Shown here: piece after piece, positions 61,731 to 63,505 of the stretch
Layout: every line of letters starts with the position of its first letter
Position numbering within the stretch: position 1 is the stretch's first letter
From: a virus
Strand: one strand, 5' to 3'
IMG/VR virus record: IMGVR_UViG_3300036770_002242
Span: 1-63,505 of that record
Length of the DNA: 63,505 bases
Translations under genes and position numbers: made by a program
The notes under the pieces: model-generated
What the model was told of the DNA's origin: nothing
The model's input: the letters and a program-made list of their open reading frames with translations, nothing else
The model's database searches: none

Positions 61731-62204
61731 TTTAACTCCTTAAAGCAAGTTAGTTTAGGCATCCCCAAACGGCAGATGCGTACCCAGTATAAGGCCACTG
61801 CCCCCCGTTTTATTCCCCTGAAAATTTTTGAATTGTGTCTCAGATCACGAAATTTTACCTTTTGGGACCCCATAACCCCCCAATTTAAATTTTAGGGCCA
61901 CTGCCTACTATTTAAATAGCTGCTAGTGGATCTCTCCTGGCTAGAAAATCGGACATTTCGGACTAAAGGTGCGGGGGGGACAAAACGGACATTTCAGACA
62001 TTGACAGGTCGCTAGTAAAATAAGCGCGTCATTATGGCTCGGCTAGTAAGGTAGAGCCCGACACTAGGGCGGTAGCATGTCTATGCTACCGCATTTCTTG
62101 TTGCTTCCAATGTGATGGGTCGGTAGGGGGTGCGACTCCCCCTGCCGACACGCATTGGCAAATCGCCATGCCCGCAGTAATGCGGTATCACTAAGGAGAT
62201 ACCT
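61731..62204. promoter_or_regulatory. Divergent intergenic regulatory region
   Basis: This region separates Hsp20 (minus) from the plus-strand gene at 62205. It contains the direct repeat CGGACATTTCGGAC (61950-61963) and CGGACATTTCAGAC (61986-61999), a TTGACA at 62001, and a GGCTC/GAGCC stem (62036-62058). A perfect hairpin GCGGTAGCAT-GTCT-ATGCTACCGC (62069-62092) follows. Next are a 12-pair hairpin (62119-62151) within an outer CCAATGTG/CGCATTGG stem, and CCGCA-GTAA-TGCGG. Finally, GGTATC/GATACC just before the ATG puts the AAGGAG ribosome site in its loop. It looks like a promoter plus a regulated leader. I see no tRNA. Confidence 0.5.
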
Positions 62205-62732
62205 ATGTCATTCATTGACCTAGTTATTGAGAAAGCCAGCGAGCGGGGCACTAAGGGCACGGAGCGTGTCCTATTGTCCCTAACTGAACTCGCTGGGCAG
62301 GAGGGTCATAAGTGCCCTAACCCTGCCGACATCGTTGCTCTGCTACCACGCACGAGCAAGGACGAGCCAGAGGTTGAGCCTCTGGTGTTTGCCTACGCCC
62401 TCTACCTCATGGTGGAGTATGCGTTTGAGGTGGGAGAAGCCCGCCGATACGCCAACAACTTCCGTCAGGAGTTGGACAACCTCATGGTTGAGGGTAATGT
62501 ATTGGTCACCAAGACCAACATCACTAAGGCAGACATTGAGCGTAAGACCTCGCTCAAAGATACAGCCATCGAGCGTAAGATCGAGGCGCTAACCAATAGC
62601 GTCAAGTCTTTCCGTAAGATGGTCGCTGATGGTCGCACTCTATCCGATGAGGACGAGTTGGCTATCGCAAACTTGGTGTCTGACCTACAGACACTAGTCA
62701 CCCATACATCACGGGTGGAAGCACTAGTCTAA
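62205..62732 (+). CDS. Hypothetical plus-strand protein
   Basis: A 175-residue mainly helical protein: 'FIDLVIEKASERGTKGTERV', acidic middle, and 'NFRQELDNLMVEGNVLVTKT' with Lys-rich helices. The ribosome site AAGGAG sits four to five bases before ATG. GC content is clearly higher than in the minus-strand genes. No family recognised; it opens the plus-strand transcription unit that also contains the structured non-coding stretch. Confidence 0.7.
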   Translation: MSFIDLVIEKASERGTKGTERVLLSLTELAGQEGHKCPNPADIVALLPRTSKDEPEVEPLVFAYALYLMVEYAFEVGEARRYANNFRQELDNLMVEGNVLVTKTNITKADIERKTSLKDTAIERKIEALTNSVKSFRKMVADGRTLSDEDELAIANLVSDLQTLVTHTSRVEALV

Positions 62733-63327
62733 TAGTTCTAGGCCACTACATCGTTAGCCGTGGGCTGTGTATCAGCACGGCCAGGCTAGCGGTGGGGGTG
62801 GCTCACTATTAGCAGGTAAGAGTGTTGCTAACACTCCTATCGCTCACAGGCTCTCTAGTCTGTGGGCGGTGGAAGGGTTAGCGCCCTAGTCCATTGGATA
62901 GCACAAGAAATAGCCCTGCTGTGTGGGGTGTCAATCCTCCGATTACTAGCCAAGTATCACGCTAGTCGGTGAGGGCTATCAACCTAGTGGATGACAAATG
63001 TTCTGCCTTCCTATAGTAGGTAAGGGGTGGGGAGTCAAATCCCCGCCCCTTATCTATGTCCTAGATGGTTATTGGAGAGCAGACAGGACACGACACCCCC
63101 TGCAGTATTACCGCTTATGGCCCTGCTAACAGGAGGCCATAGGTTAGAGGGATGCTCGTTCCCACAACGATTGGACGCCTTGATGAGCCCGGTATGTCGC
63201 AAGACCTCTACGCCCTAAGATCCCAGTTAGCTCGTTGTGGTAATACAGAGCCAAGTGGATAGGCTGCTGATAGTTCCTCGTTCTGTCTGTTCCCCACTAC
63301 CTATCTAAGGTAGTAGATGGGAAGGTT
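62733..63327 (+). ncRNA. Candidate large structured RNA (about 595 nt)
   Basis: No convincing frame is present between two plus-strand genes. Instead many helices can be drawn. They include GCCGTG/CACGGC (62757/62776), GAGTGTT/AACACTC (62820/62830), CGCTCACAG/CTGTGGGCG (62841/62860) and ATAGCCCT/AGGGCTAT (62910/62972) enclosing ACTAGC/GCTAGT. A 13-pair TAAGGGGTGGGGA/TCCCCGCCCCTTA follows (63021-63052). Beyond it are TGTCCT/AGGACA (63057/63085), TATGGCC/GGCCATA (63116/63135), CCACAACGA/TCGTTGTGG (63162/63232) and ACTACCT/AGGTAGT (63296/63308). The TAGAGG/CCTCTA pair (63145/63205) would cross the 9-pair stem as a pseudoknot. Size and location recall large ornate phage RNAs (GOLLD, ROOL), but identity is unverified. 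Confidence 0.55.
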
Positions 63328-63505
63328 ATGAAACCCGACAAGATACAGCGTAAGACTCTATTGGTTAGTATCTATTATTACCAAGATGAGCCTATCACCT
63401 CTCTTGAGGACCCTAATGATGAGCAATGTAACTTTATGGACTTGCCCGATTATTTATTCCTCAACGATGCGATATACGACACCATGAAGAAGTACAACCC
63501 CGCTT
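63328..63505 (+). CDS. Plus-strand gene, truncated by the window end
   Basis: The frame starts at ATG 63328 (GGGAAGG just upstream, spacing short) and remains open to the end, 59 codons. It begins 'MKPDKIQRKTLLVSIYYYQD' and continues with an acidic, helical-looking segment. No family recognised from this fragment. It follows the hairpin-rich non-coding stretch. Confidence 0.6.
   Translation, partial: MKPDKIQRKTLLVSIYYYQDEPITSLEDPNDEQCNFMDLPDYLFLNDAIYDTMKKYNPA

Noticed and set aside
62036-62158. Possible tRNA (D-arm-like GGCTC...GGTAGAGCC and T-arm-like GGGGGTGCGACTCCCCC)
   Set aside because: The two arms are about 85 bases apart, no 5' acceptor strand matches TGCCGAC in the right place, and no anticodon arm fits.
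63020-63055. tRNA 3' half (GGGGAGTCAAATCCCC)
   Set aside because: The sequence is explained by one 13-pair hairpin with a terminator-like TCTATG tail; no D- or anticodon arm is present.
63027-63218. 63-residue plus-strand frame
   Set aside because: It runs through strong hairpins, has no ribosome site and a Pro/Leu-rich random composition.

Overview
The window is almost entirely the genome of a contractile-tailed (myovirus-type) double-stranded DNA phage. It carries a large terminase, portal, scaffold, N4-gp56-type major capsid protein, tail sheath, tail tube, tape measure, a P2/T4-type baseplate, and a large set of collagen-like and repeat-rich fibres. Several small genes (the DUF6321-type protein, the small protein ending in Gly-Trp-Trp-Ser-Ile, the 'KSQAQRKWMYAN' protein, the GCGYDG lipoprotein, Hsp20) are of kinds I associate with phages of aquatic bacteria. 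The PASTA domain, the CHAP endolysin, the DUF7455-like zinc protein and the HslV/proteasome-like hydrolase make a freshwater actinobacterial host plausible. The host call is inference only. I recognise no tRNA, integrase, CRISPR array or insertion sequence.

Layout, all on the minus strand unless stated (so transcription runs right to left). 1-3525: replication genes (DnaB-like helicase, SWIM zinc protein, DnaC-like loader, winged-helix initiator-like protein). 3546-20998: tail and baseplate (fibre/gpI-like protein, J, gp25/W, spike, split gpD hub, LysM, tape measure, frameshifted chaperone, tube, sheath, tail completion). 20995-22990: very small Lys-, Cys- or zinc-rich genes and neck proteins. 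22999-41609: fibres and host-interaction block, with inserted 'cargo': a GT2 glycosyltransferase, a DUF401-like transporter, and a U32-like/methyltransferase fusion. 41602-50828: connector, capsid, scaffold, portal, terminase. 51259-51801 (plus strand): secreted lysozyme-like enzyme behind a structured leader. 51855-55553: CHAP endolysin, holin-like genes, lipoprotein and a large Pro/Glu/Thr-rich exported protein. 55628-60537: PASTA protein and a run of very basic small proteins with an HNH nuclease. 60553-61730: HslV-like hydrolase and Hsp20. 61731-62204: divergent regulatory region. 62205-63505 (plus strand, visibly more GC-rich): one unknown gene, about 595 nt of non-coding but strongly foldable DNA, and the start of another gene.

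Most minus-strand genes are joined by ATGA, TAATG or TAGTG stop/start overlaps, which implies long translationally coupled operons. They are broken by hairpins at about 21.2, 42.8, 43.2, 47.3, 51.8 and 55.6 kb. The most unusual items are the candidate large structured RNA at 62733-63327, the +1 frameshift site TTT-CGA in the tail assembly chaperone, and the cysteine-rich repeat cassette inserted in a beta-sandwich tail protein. Next are the phage-borne DUF401 transporter, the U32-methyltransferase fusion and the HslV-like peptidase. No database or folding program was run; family calls rest on motifs visible in the translations.
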